Assembly: GCA_021413825.1 (NCBI GenBank)
Contig: JAIOPQ010000015.1
Coordinates: 1-64,000 of the forward strand
Reading direction: 5' to 3'
From: Spirochaetia bacterium
GTDB lineage: Bacteria; Spirochaetota; Leptospiria; Leptospirales; Leptonemataceae
DNA: 64,000 nt
Of this stretch, positions 34,641-43,531 are shown in pieces. Every line of letters begins with the position of its first letter. Position 1 is the stretch's first letter. The notes beneath the pieces are model-generated. The model made no database searches, was not told the DNA's origin, and worked only from the letters and a program-made list of their open reading frames with translations. The translations under genes were made by a program, and so were the position numbers.

Positions 34641-35429
34641 CTACCAGAACCTCACCAGGACTACGGTAATATTGGCAATTGCATGGGCGGCTAACGGTAG
34701 AAGTAAGCCTCCAGTCTGAATACGCAAAACTGAAAGGAATCCACCGGCAAGAACGTAATAGCAAAGCATGGAGCCGCTCGAAGGAAAATGCGCCAGAGCA
34801 AAGACTAATACAGAAGCCGCATGGCCGGCAAAATACGGTGACCTACCTACCAATCCCGGCAACAATTCGCGAAACAAAATCTCCTCCAGGAGAGGTGCAA
34901 GCCCTGCTCCCAGGAGCAAAATTAGCAGAGTCAGTCTGTCCTGATGAATCACTCCTATGAAATCTTCCATGCCAATCAATGAAATGAGCCAGATCAATGC
35001 CAGGGTAACGCAAACAAACACGACGAAACTTTCGCCCTGATCAGGCAGTCTGAAGAGCGCGCGCAGACGATGCGGGGGCACAAAGTAAAGAGCAAGGGGT
35101 GCCAGCCCGCCAAGGAGCATTGGGGCAAATAGCGCAAGCCTGGTATGCTCTGGCAGACGGTCGGGGTAGATGAACCAGAGCAAGACTCCGATCATGCAGG
35201 CCAGGATGCTGAGCAACGCAGGAAGGGCGCGGCGCTCACGGCTGATTTCTCGGCTGAGTGCTTCTTCAATGAGTCGACGATCCGACTGACTTTTCTTTTT
35301 ATATGAATCGAACGCTGCGTTCAGCTCCTGAAGGTCTGCGAGGCGCAAATAGCGCGCAATCTCCCGCCGAAACTTACCCGGAAGCAGCCGCCAGAGAAGA
35401 GCCGATTGTTCGCGCTTGACCTGACTCAC
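34641..35429 (-). CDS. CPBP family intramembrane glutamic endopeptidase-like protein
   Basis: The 262-residue protein has a soluble, charged N-terminal part (about 1-68). About seven membrane helices follow, with the CPBP motif 1 EEILFREL (about 184-191), motif 2 FALAHF near 213 and the ending AHAIANI. The paired glutamates and His are the catalytic set of this Abi/CAAX protease group. Some members cleave prenylated or bacteriocin substrates, but the substrate here is unknown. It is divergent from asd. The other such gene is at 60223. Confidence 0.88.
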   Translation of the reverse strand: MSQVKREQSALLWRLLPGKFRREIARYLRLADLQELNAAFDSYKKKSQSDRRLIEEALSREISRERRALPALLSILACMIGVLLWFIYPDRLPEHTRLALFAPMLLGGLAPLALYFVPPHRLRALFRLPDQGESFVVFVCVTLALIWLISLIGMEDFIGVIHQDRLTLLILLLGAGLAPLLEEILFRELLPGLVGRSPYFAGHAASVLVFALAHFPSSGSMLCYYVLAGGFLSVLRIQTGGLLLPLAAHAIANITVVLVRFW

Positions 35430-35488
35430 AGCAGCAAAAAATCCGAACTGTCGCGCGTTTGCGCGGCAGATCCTGGGAGAAGATGAGA

Positions 35489-36484
35489 ATGAAGCATGTA
35501 GCTATTGTCGGCGCAACCGGTGCCGTTGGTCAGGAAATGATCCGAGTACTTGAACAGAGGAAGTTTCCAGTTTCTAAACTCACGCTTCTGGCAAGCAAAC
35601 GCTCTCTCGGGAAATCCTTGATGTATCTTGGCCAGCCTGTAGCAATCGAGGAACTAAAGCATGATTCCTTCACCGGTGTTGATATTGCCCTTTTCAGTGC
35701 AGGCGCTACAACCACAAAAGAATTTGCTCCAATTGCTGTGAAAGCCGGGGCTGTCGTTGTGGATAATTCATCCGCATTCAGAATGGACCCTGGAACACCC
35801 CTTGTGATTCCGGAAATTAATCCGGAAGATATCAAAGATCACAAAGGGATCATTGCAAACCCAAACTGCTGTGCGATCATTCTACTTATGGCCGTCTATC
35901 CCATTCATAAAATCAATCCAATCAAGCGAATCATTGTATCTACGTATCAATCGGCTTCGGGTGCCGGTGCCAAAGCAATGGAAGAACTGCGCCTTCAAGC
36001 TGCGGACGTTCTGGCCGGCAAACAGGCAGTGCCCGCAGTATTTCAGTTTCCAATAGCGTTTAACGTCTTCAGCCATAACGCAAGTATGGATATGGAATCC
36101 GGTTACAACGGCGAAGAGCTAAAGGTGATCGAAGAATCGCACAAGATTCTCCATAACAACATCCCCATTTCTCCTACATGTATTCGCGTTTCAACAATGC
36201 GTGCGCACGCAGAATCGGTTCACCTGGAGTTGACTAACCCTGCAGATCTTGACGCTATCCGCAAAGCAATCGAAAGTTCGCCAGGCGTTCGTCTCCAGGA
36301 CGACAGAAAAACAAACCACTTTCCCATGCCACTTGAAGCCAGTGGGCAGGATGATGTGTTTGTGGGTCGACTGCGTCGCGACATAGCTTCAAAAGACGGT
36401 CGCGAAATGGATTTGTTCTGCTGCGGTGATCAGCTTTTGAAAGGCGCTGCATTAAATGCAGTGCAGATCGCCGAGCTGCTCTAG
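35489..36484 (+). CDS. asd: Aspartate-semialdehyde dehydrogenase
   Basis: From the ATG at 35489 the protein has 331 residues. It has the NADP-binding VAIVGATGAVGQEMIRVLEQR at residues 4-24, an active-site Cys127 in NPNCCAI, and YQSASGAGAKAMEEL and VSTMRAHAESVHLEL with the catalytic His/Arg set. It reduces aspartyl phosphate to the semialdehyde for lysine/DAP, threonine and methionine. GGAG about 9 bases upstream fits this ATG; the upstream TTG at 35459 and ATG at 35483 add residues before the conserved start. The DJ-1 gene follows after 15 bp. Confidence 0.97.
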   Translation: MKHVAIVGATGAVGQEMIRVLEQRKFPVSKLTLLASKRSLGKSLMYLGQPVAIEELKHDSFTGVDIALFSAGATTTKEFAPIAVKAGAVVVDNSSAFRMDPGTPLVIPEINPEDIKDHKGIIANPNCCAIILLMAVYPIHKINPIKRIIVSTYQSASGAGAKAMEELRLQAADVLAGKQAVPAVFQFPIAFNVFSHNASMDMESGYNGEELKVIEESHKILHNNIPISPTCIRVSTMRAHAESVHLELTNPADLDAIRKAIESSPGVRLQDDRKTNHFPMPLEASGQDDVFVGRLRRDIASKDGREMDLFCCGDQLLKGAALNAVQIAELL

Positions 36485-36499
36485 TACAAGGAGGTTCGT

Positions 36500-37048
36500 A
36501 TGCCCAGAGTACTCGTTCCGCTTGCAGACGGTTTTGAAGAAATGGAGGGTATCATTGTAATCGATGTACTCAGGCGCGCCGGTATTGAAGTAGTTACTGC
36601 AAGTCTCACTGGTGAAGTTGTAACTGCTGCTCGCCATACCAGGCACCTGGCGGATCAGTCGCTCGATGCTGTTCTTTCCCAGGATTTTGATATGATCATT
36701 CTTCCTGGCGGAGGGCCGGGTGCTGTTGCGCTCGAAAAAGACGTACGCATCAAAACCAAATTGCTTGAATTCAATTCAAAGAACAAACCAATTGCGGCAA
36801 TCTGTGCCGCGCCCAATGTGCTGCGATCGCATGGAATTTTAAAAGACGACGATCGATTTACAATGCATCCCGATGCAATGCCCAAAAGTCAAGGCGGTCA
36901 ATATGTAAAGGATCGCATCGTCCACACCCGCAATATTACAACAAGCGTTGGCCCTGGGTCGTCGTTTGAATTTGCTCTGGAATTGGTTGAACAGCTCTGC
37001 GGGAAAGAAAAGCGCGATGCAGTTGCCGGTCCCATGCACCTTCCCTGA
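36500..37048 (+). CDS. DJ-1/PfpI (YajL-type) family protein
   Basis: The 182-residue protein starts RVLVPLADGFEEMEGIIVIDVL. The conserved Glu16 is present, and the nucleophile-elbow Cys102 lies in PIAAICAAPNVL. LPGGGPGAVAL near 68 is also typical. Members act as chaperones, glyoxalase-like or deglycase enzymes in stress, and which applies is unclear. It has the strongest Shine-Dalgarno in the window, AAGGAGG at 36488-36494, and follows asd by 15 bp. It probably shares the asd transcript. Confidence 0.92.
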   Translation: MPRVLVPLADGFEEMEGIIVIDVLRRAGIEVVTASLTGEVVTAARHTRHLADQSLDAVLSQDFDMIILPGGGPGAVALEKDVRIKTKLLEFNSKNKPIAAICAAPNVLRSHGILKDDDRFTMHPDAMPKSQGGQYVKDRIVHTRNITTSVGPGSSFEFALELVEQLCGKEKRDAVAGPMHLP

Positions 37049-37074
37049 AGTGTACGGTTTCCCGAGGCTAGGGC

Positions 37075-39021
37075 CTACAACTTTTGGCGCGATATTGCTT
37101 CTTTGATCTCAGAAATCTTTGCGCGCGCAATTGACCTCCCGGCTTCGATGATCGCTTGCTTTCGATCAAAATCGAACGTATCAAAGCCAGTAACGTCAGG
37201 ACTGAGTAAGTAATCAAAATCGCCCAGGCGAAGTTTCAATAGTTCCCGGCTTTCCATTGTGATCGATCTATTAATGATCTTTAGAATGGGAGGAATTGCA
37301 AAATACTCACGAATTCCCCTGAGCCAGCCTTTGGACGAACGAACACCGAAATCCACAGGCATCTTATCTTCAAGCGAAGTAACATTTATACCGAGGACTA
37401 CGGGAAATCCGCGGGCGCGAAGTATATCGCCAGGCAAATTGTTTAGCACGGCACCATCTACCAGGGCGTATTCTCCAAGGCGCAGCGGAGGAAAAACTCC
37501 AGGCAGACTCACACTGGCGCGCAGAGCCGTTGCAAGATATCCTTTATCAAATACAATGTTTCTGCCGGAGTTCAAGTCCGCGCTGTTACAGAAAAATGGA
37601 AGTTTCAAGTCTTCAAAGCGTGTGTTACCGAAGAATCTGAGCAGTACACGGTTCAGCTTGTTACCGCTGAAGAAGCTTACGAGCGGAAGTCTACGATCTA
37701 GAATCGACGACGCAGTTGGTAGAAGCCTGCGCACCTGGTATTCAATGTCTTCTGCGCGAATTCCAGTGCAATACGCAGCACCTATGACCGCACCCATGGA
37801 AGTGCCGGCCACAGCATCGAACTCAATTCCGTTTTCTTCCAGAACTTCAAGAACGCCAATGTGGGCAAATGATCTTGCTCCGCCACCACCAAGACAGAGT
37901 GCTCGGGAAGTTCCAGTTACCACACGGGCTATTCGACGGATCGCGCTACGTGTCGTTGCATCGGTTTGTTCAATTCGATCAGAGTAGCCGGACAGTCGAA
38001 CGTGTTTTTCAAATCTTCCTTCAACTATGTGCGGCAATGGACCATCATTCGTGGCCTCGTGAGTTACTAGAATGGCGCGTGAGAAAAATCCGGAATCAAT
38101 TTCAATGCAACGCGAAACCGTTTCCGCAAAGATCTTGCTACGCAGTACGCGAGGATCTCGGCAAGACTGAACCAGAATCGTGCGATCGCTTTGCGCAATT
38201 GCCTCTACTGTCAATGAATCGCCGTGAACCGAATGCGGATCAATCAGCACAGCGCCATAGTACTTCTTAAGAAGGGCTATTAGACCTGGAAGAATGCTTA
38301 TAAGTTTTGCGCGATCTTTTGAATGGAGTTGGCCGTAGAACACATCCAATGAACCATTGATAGCCAGACCTTCAGGATATTCTGGCCATGCTTCAATCAG
38401 ATTGAGCAAGTCCTTGGCAGGTCGATCACGGAAAACGGAATTCCCATTCCAGGATAAGAGGACAATAGGATCAGAACTTATTTCAGCGAGTGCATCACCC
38501 AGTGCCACGCAAAGTTCACTTCCATTGTGCGGGTTATCCGGATAGAGCATTGCAAGACACGTATGCGAATGTTCAATTTCGGTAGGTCGCATGCGATTGC
38601 GCAACCGCTGCGAGAGAAGTTTCGATAATGCTTCACCGACCGTTGGCTCGGTTGACAGCAGTCGAAAGAATGCTGGACCTGGAATAAACAAAATAGTAGA
38701 ATCCAGAGCTGCTTCCGCATTTGAAGAATGAGTTTCTCCGGAAAGGAAACTCACTTCCCCAAACAAACTACCGCGACTCTGAACTCCGATTAGCCTGCGC
38801 TCACCCGGGGTACTATCGCTCAGCACGTGAATTTCTCCGTCGCGAACCAGGTAAAGTCCGTCTGGTATTCCACCCGCCTTGTAGACTATGTCACCCTTCT
38901 TGATTTTACGGATGCGTAGCTCGGGCAATAATTCCCCAAGCCCGGGACTGCCCGGAGGGATATGTGCAAACAAAGGCACGGCTGTCAAAAACCGCTCGAG
39001 GTTGGAAGGATCGTTTGGCAT
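37075..39021 (-). CDS. Patatin-like phospholipase with N-terminal cNMP-binding domain
   Basis: The 648-residue protein has a cNMP-binding domain (about 15-135, with KGDIVYKAGGIPDGLYLVRDGEI and RGSLFGEVSFLSGE). A middle domain (about 150-345) resembles the NTE/RssA regulatory segment. The patatin domain (about 372-560) has the oxyanion loop GGGGAR (378-383), the GTSMG elbow with Ser408, and the DGA of LVDGAVLNNLPG near 520. It should hydrolyse phospholipids or lysophospholipids under nucleotide or ligand control, like neuropathy target esterase relatives. No membrane anchor is clear. Confidence 0.9.
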   Translation of the reverse strand: MPNDPSNLERFLTAVPLFAHIPPGSPGLGELLPELRIRKIKKGDIVYKAGGIPDGLYLVRDGEIHVLSDSTPGERRLIGVQSRGSLFGEVSFLSGETHSSNAEAALDSTILFIPGPAFFRLLSTEPTVGEALSKLLSQRLRNRMRPTEIEHSHTCLAMLYPDNPHNGSELCVALGDALAEISSDPIVLLSWNGNSVFRDRPAKDLLNLIEAWPEYPEGLAINGSLDVFYGQLHSKDRAKLISILPGLIALLKKYYGAVLIDPHSVHGDSLTVEAIAQSDRTILVQSCRDPRVLRSKIFAETVSRCIEIDSGFFSRAILVTHEATNDGPLPHIVEGRFEKHVRLSGYSDRIEQTDATTRSAIRRIARVVTGTSRALCLGGGGARSFAHIGVLEVLEENGIEFDAVAGTSMGAVIGAAYCTGIRAEDIEYQVRRLLPTASSILDRRLPLVSFFSGNKLNRVLLRFFGNTRFEDLKLPFFCNSADLNSGRNIVFDKGYLATALRASVSLPGVFPPLRLGEYALVDGAVLNNLPGDILRARGFPVVLGINVTSLEDKMPVDFGVRSSKGWLRGIREYFAIPPILKIINRSITMESRELLKLRLGDFDYLLSPDVTGFDTFDFDRKQAIIEAGRSIARAKISEIKEAISRQKL

Positions 39022-39065
39022 ACTGCTCGGTTACAATAACGGCAGCAATTGGAAGAAGGACGAGA

Positions 39066-39503
39066 TCAGGCTTTAGGAATACGGCCTTTCATGAGCAAGC
39101 TTACTTCAAAAACCTCGGCCTTGAGGTCGTCCACGTAGCTGAGTTCCGGGCATTTTACGCAATCGGGTGAGATGTCATAAATCTTACCGGTTTCTACATC
39201 GATGAAGTGATGATGATGGCGAGTATTTGAATCATAGTAAATGCGATCCGGAGCAAACACCAGTTCACGGAGCACATTCTTTTCTACAAAGACGCGCAGA
39301 GTGTTGTAAACCGTTGCCTGGCTGACCTGTTCGTATTCGCGATTGAGTTCTGCAAGGATTTCATCTGCGGAAAGATGCTGGGGTTTTTGGAGAATTAGAT
39401 GGGCGATTTCGATGCGTTGCGTTGTGGGATTTATGTCCTTTTCACGGAGAAGGTCAACGACCTCACGCTTACAGAGGCCAAACTTCGCTTGATCCAGTTC
39501 CAT
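39066..39503 (-). CDS. Fur-family regulator, PerR-like
   Basis: The 145-residue protein has the Fur winged-helix domain (about 20-85) with ATVYNTLRVFVEKNVLREL. A metal region with HHHHFIDVETGKIYDIS follows near 95. Only one CxxC (CVKC) is seen, so the usual structural zinc site of two CxxC pairs is incomplete. The lack of a second pair and the HHHF site favour PerR-like or Irr-like peroxide/metal sensing over Fur, but this is inference. It is divergent from nothing close; 170 bp separate it from kdpE. Confidence 0.88.
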   Translation of the reverse strand: MELDQAKFGLCKREVVDLLREKDINPTTQRIEIAHLILQKPQHLSADEILAELNREYEQVSQATVYNTLRVFVEKNVLRELVFAPDRIYYDSNTRHHHHFIDVETGKIYDISPDCVKCPELSYVDDLKAEVFEVSLLMKGRIPKA

Positions 39504-39673
39504 ATTTCCCCTGCGTTCTCCGATCGAATTCTGATTTCAACTTAGACTGAGTTTACAGGTACGACAACCATTTTTTGCTCCCCGATCTGCGACCAGCCCT
39601 GACGAAATCTACTTCGACGGGAATTGAGATCGCACAAAATCCCCGGTTCTCAGGTAAAAATAGTTGAAGTTGT

Positions 39674-40360
39674 TTAAGATTCAGCGCTTGCGATTCGATA
39701 GCCCACTCCGGGCTCCGTGCGAATCAGACCTGGCCTGGACGGATCAATTTCCAACTTCTGGCGAAGTTGATTGATGTGCACGCGCAGCGCTCCGGATTCG
39801 TTTCGGGCGCCTTCGCCCCAGACCTCGCGAATGATTTGTTGGTGCGTAAGCACGCGCCCTGCGTGTTTTGCGAGTAGCCCAAACAGAGTGTATTCAGTGG
39901 GAGTTAGATGAATTTCCTTTCCGTGAACTGATACGATACGCCTGAGCAAGTCCACGGTCACGTGGCCTATTTTGAGATTCGCTTCGCCTGGATGGGCCGC
40001 ACGCCTCAGTGCAACACGAATGCGCGCAAGCAATTCTCCCATTACAAAAGGCTTTGTCAAATAATCATCTGCACCCGCGTCAAGTAGCGCTATCTTATCT
40101 TCATCACCGGCCAATACAGATAAGACGATCACAGGAACCTGACTAAACTCACGGGCGCGTTTGAGTAACTCAAGTCCATGCATGTCTGGTAAATTCAGGT
40201 CTAGAACGACAAGATCGGGCGGCATACCAGCGAGGAGCGCCAACCCCTGGTCACCATTGCTTGCTTCAGCAATCACGTAACCATTTGCTTCGAGGCTAAT
40301 GCGTAGCATTCTCCGAATCCGCAGATCATCATCGATCAAAAGTATACGCGCCCCGTTCAA
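39674..40360 (-). CDS. kdpE: KdpE response regulator
   Basis: The 228-residue OmpR-type regulator begins ARILLIDDDLRIRRMLRISLEANG. The phospho-acceptor Asp lies in VVLDLNLPDMHG and the lysine in LTKPFVMGELLARIRVALRR. The winged-helix domain has HLTPTEYTLFGLLAKHAGRVLTHQQIIREVWG. It activates the kdp operon when K+ is low. The start is TTG at 40360, overlapping the kdpD stop (TTGA); upstream codons of the same frame to 40456 lie inside kdpD and are not conserved. Length agrees with E. coli KdpE (225). Confidence 0.96.
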   Translation of the reverse strand: MNGARILLIDDDLRIRRMLRISLEANGYVIAEASNGDQGLALLAGMPPDLVVLDLNLPDMHGLELLKRAREFSQVPVIVLSVLAGDEDKIALLDAGADDYLTKPFVMGELLARIRVALRRAAHPGEANLKIGHVTVDLLRRIVSVHGKEIHLTPTEYTLFGLLAKHAGRVLTHQQIIREVWGEGARNESGALRVHINQLRQKLEIDPSRPGLIRTEPGVGYRIASAES

Positions 40361-42963
40361 ACAGTCCTCACTGGCAGTTTGATTGTGAATGCCACGCCTG
40401 GATTTTGATTTTCCGCAACGATTGATCCACCGTGAGCTTCTAAAATTGCTTTGCAAATTGACAAGCCAAGCCCGGCGCCAGCCTCGCTTCTAACGGGCCC
40501 ACGATAGAATTTTTCAAATGCACGCTCTGGCTCAGTTAACCCAGGGCCGTTGTCTCGAACAACAATCTCAATTTGATCTTCAGGTGCGGTATGACGGTGT
40601 CTGATTGCAGCACTCACTTCTATGGTGGTTCCTGGTGGAGTATGAACAGTTGCGTTCAAGAATAAATTAAAGAATACCTGTTCGAGCAAAGTAAAATCTA
40701 GATTGGTCAAAACTGAATTGGGCTGAATGTGATTAACAAACACGTGTCCCGCGCGATCCTCCAGACGATTCATTGCTGAGGAAACCACCTCGAACAGATC
40801 GTATTCAGATAAGCGCAACGATACGTGACCACCTTCAAACCTGCTCATATCTAGAAGGTTTCCAACCAGACGATTCAAAATAGCACCGCTTTCGCGAATT
40901 TCACGCAGTAGCGAATTTCGAGTTTCAATTGATGCGCCTGCTTGCGTATCCATCAAGCTGCTAACTGCACCTGTAATCGTCGTAAGGGGCGTGCGTAATT
41001 CATGTGATAAAGAATTTAATAGGATTGTATACATCTTCTCGGACTGCCTGGCAAGCATAGCAGTTCGCGCTCCTTCCGACAGATTCACGCGCTCAACAGA
41101 AAGTGCGATGAGGCTTGCCATAGTCTCAAGCAAGTTTTTCTTTTCGAGACTCAGCCGCTCTGTAAGTTCCAGGGCCAGGACGCCAACGGTACCGGTCGCC
41201 GCAACCAGAGGCTGATAGTAACCAGCACTTCCGGATAACGTGTCTGAGAACCGGCCCGCGGGCTTTCGATTTTTCAGCACCCACGCTGCAACCCCGAGCT
41301 CTCTTTCGTTGAGTTCGAATGTGCCTGCCCTTGTGGCCGAAAACGAATCCGCAGTCGATGACGTGAGTATGCAGGCATCGATTTGAAACACATTTTGAAT
41401 ATTTTCTGCAGCAGCCTCCAATATAGCAGTCACTGAAACCGCCTTACTCAAGTCCCTCGTGAATTCAAATAGTGCTGCCATCCGAGCTTCGCGCTGTAAC
41501 AGGGCGCGCTGGCTGGCCTTCAGGCGGGATGTAATTGTGCCTGTTGCAATCGCGACTACGAAAAATACACAGAACATCAGTACATCTTCCAATTTGCTAA
41601 TAAACAACAAATACTTTGGCGGAATAAATAGATAATTCCAGAGGGCAGCGCTCAGGGCACCGTTTAGGAGTGCGGGACCCCGTGAAAGCCTGGTGCCTGC
41701 AAACAATACAGAAAGCAAATAAACCAACGACAACGTCCAATAGCCCGTCCTCGATTCGATTGCAAGATTTACGATTGTAGCAATCCCAACGATCTCAATT
41801 GCCGCAAGATAGGAACTCCATCCAGAGCTGCGTTCAGACCACCTGAATCTGGGTTTTCTCTCAGGGACCTGACCGCTTGCCGCAATCACATGTATATCAA
41901 ATTCACCTCCGTATGTGCGAAGGAGCTGCTCTGCAAGTGTGGCTTGCCAGAAGTGTTTCCTGGGTATTCCACCAATTAAGATTCCTGATGCACCTTTTCT
42001 GCGTGCCGCGTTCACAATTGCTCGAAGTGGGTCTGTGTCCGGTGCCAACAGAACCTCAGCGCCAAGTTCGTGTGCCAGATTCAGATGTTTCTCAAGAAGG
42101 TTCTGCTCTGAAACCGAACGACGCACACCAGTGTCAGAATAAATTGCAAACCACGCCGCTTTTCTATGAAATGCTAGCAGGCGCGCCCGGCGTAGAATGT
42201 GCTCTGTTCCCGGATGATCGGTTACAACTGCAACTACGCTTCCGGAAACTGCATTTGTTAATCCCTGCCCAACAATTTGAGCAGTATAGTCCAACGCAAG
42301 TTCACGGAGAAAATCAAGATTCTGTTTCTTGAAGAAGTTCCCCTTTGCAAGCTTTGCTTTTTCAAGCGCATAGATTTTTCCCTCCGCAAGTCGCTTAAGC
42401 AAGTCCTCTGGTGAAAGATCCACCAGTTCTATCTCATCTGCCTCATCCAGGATTGAATCAGGAATCGTTTCGCGTACAGGCACGCTTGTCGCACGTTCTA
42501 CTGCCTCAGCCTGACTTTCAAGATGCTGCACATTGACAGTAGTATACACATCAATTCCGTTTTCTATTAGTTCGCGCACGTCACGATAACGCTTTGGGTG
42601 GCGAAAACCAGGCGGATTGGTGTGCGCCAGTTCATCTACCAGCACGAGTGAAGGTTTTCGCGCCAGGATTCCTTCCACATCCATGTCTTCGACAGCAACG
42701 CCGCGGTGATCCATTCGCTTGCGTGGAATAGCCTCAAGGCCAGATACGAGTTCCTGGGTTTCAGCTCGACCGTGCGTTTCAACGTAACCGATTACGACGT
42801 CTCGTCCATCTTCCTTGAATCTATGGGCAGCGCGAAGCATGGCGCACGTTTTACCAACGCCCGCTGCCATACCAAAGAAAACCTTGAGCCGTCCACGCCG
42901 CTGCCCGGCCTCCTCTTTCTGGATGCTTGCCAGAAGCAAATCCGGATCTGGCCGATCTTCCAT
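40357..42963 (-). CDS. kdpD: KdpD sensor histidine kinase
   Basis: From the ATG at 42963 the protein has 868 residues. It has the KdpD domain with Walker A GMAAGVGKT (31-39) and the TTVNVQHLES block near 140. A universal-stress-like domain follows (about 240-355), then four helices (about 390-475), a GAF-like domain (about 490-630) and a kinase with SLSHELRTPLTTI, DNGPGL and GAGLGLSIC motifs. It senses K+ limitation or ionic stress and phosphorylates KdpE. It overlaps kdpC by one base (TGATG). An upstream ATG at 42984 would add seven residues. Confidence 0.96.
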   Translation of the reverse strand: MEDRPDPDLLLASIQKEEAGQRRGRLKVFFGMAAGVGKTCAMLRAAHRFKEDGRDVVIGYVETHGRAETQELVSGLEAIPRKRMDHRGVAVEDMDVEGILARKPSLVLVDELAHTNPPGFRHPKRYRDVRELIENGIDVYTTVNVQHLESQAEAVERATSVPVRETIPDSILDEADEIELVDLSPEDLLKRLAEGKIYALEKAKLAKGNFFKKQNLDFLRELALDYTAQIVGQGLTNAVSGSVVAVVTDHPGTEHILRRARLLAFHRKAAWFAIYSDTGVRRSVSEQNLLEKHLNLAHELGAEVLLAPDTDPLRAIVNAARRKGASGILIGGIPRKHFWQATLAEQLLRTYGGEFDIHVIAASGQVPERKPRFRWSERSSGWSSYLAAIEIVGIATIVNLAIESRTGYWTLSLVYLLSVLFAGTRLSRGPALLNGALSAALWNYLFIPPKYLLFISKLEDVLMFCVFFVVAIATGTITSRLKASQRALLQREARMAALFEFTRDLSKAVSVTAILEAAAENIQNVFQIDACILTSSTADSFSATRAGTFELNERELGVAAWVLKNRKPAGRFSDTLSGSAGYYQPLVAATGTVGVLALELTERLSLEKKNLLETMASLIALSVERVNLSEGARTAMLARQSEKMYTILLNSLSHELRTPLTTITGAVSSLMDTQAGASIETRNSLLREIRESGAILNRLVGNLLDMSRFEGGHVSLRLSEYDLFEVVSSAMNRLEDRAGHVFVNHIQPNSVLTNLDFTLLEQVFFNLFLNATVHTPPGTTIEVSAAIRHRHTAPEDQIEIVVRDNGPGLTEPERAFEKFYRGPVRSEAGAGLGLSICKAILEAHGGSIVAENQNPGVAFTIKLPVRTV

Positions 42964-43523
42964 CACAGATTCTTTTCCATCCACAGATTCAACATCAACA
43001 CGTTTATGCGCTCCTGACCAAGAATTTCAAATTGCGGGTGCTCAATTGATTCTTCAAGATGTTGCTCCAGGCTCTTCTTCTGTTCTGCAGAGAGCTTTCT
43101 TGCTTTCATGATCCTCGGAAGTTGAAAATAAGCTGCCTCGGGACTGATATGAGGATCGAGTCCACTTGCAGATGCCGCTAACAAATCGCCTGGAACTATG
43201 ATACCAGGATTGTCTGCCTGCAGAACTCTGCGTCGTTCAAGCACGGTTGTTTGCCAGGTTTTGTTTGTGGCCGCAGCATTACTTGCTCCAGATGGAACCG
43301 TTGCGAAATCCGCAGCAGACGGTCGCGAGTGAAAGAATCCCGGCTTTGCAAAATTCTGCGCTATTAATTCTGAACCTACGGCACTCTGTCCCTGGTATAC
43401 CAAGCTTCCATTAGCCCTGGAGACAAACAGTTGTGCCATTCCAGTGACAAGCAATGGATACAGTAGCCCCGTAAAGATTGTCAGAAACAACAAGAAGGTA
43501 AGCGATCTAAGAATTTCTTTCAT
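42963..43523 (-). CDS. kdpC: K+-transporting ATPase subunit C
   Basis: The 186-residue protein has one N-terminal helix (LTFLLFLTIFTGLLYPLLV). It carries the KdpC motifs GLLYPLLVTG, GSLV...GSELIAQNF, PGFFHSRPSA and SGLDPHISPEAAYFQLPRI. It joins KdpA and KdpB and helps ATP binding to the pump. It lies between kdpB (8-bp gap) and kdpD. Length matches E. coli KdpC (190). Confidence 0.97.
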   Translation of the reverse strand: MKEILRSLTFLLFLTIFTGLLYPLLVTGMAQLFVSRANGSLVYQGQSAVGSELIAQNFAKPGFFHSRPSAADFATVPSGASNAAATNKTWQTTVLERRRVLQADNPGIIVPGDLLAASASGLDPHISPEAAYFQLPRIMKARKLSAEQKKSLEQHLEESIEHPQFEILGQERINVLMLNLWMEKNL

Positions 43524-43531
43524 ATAGTCTC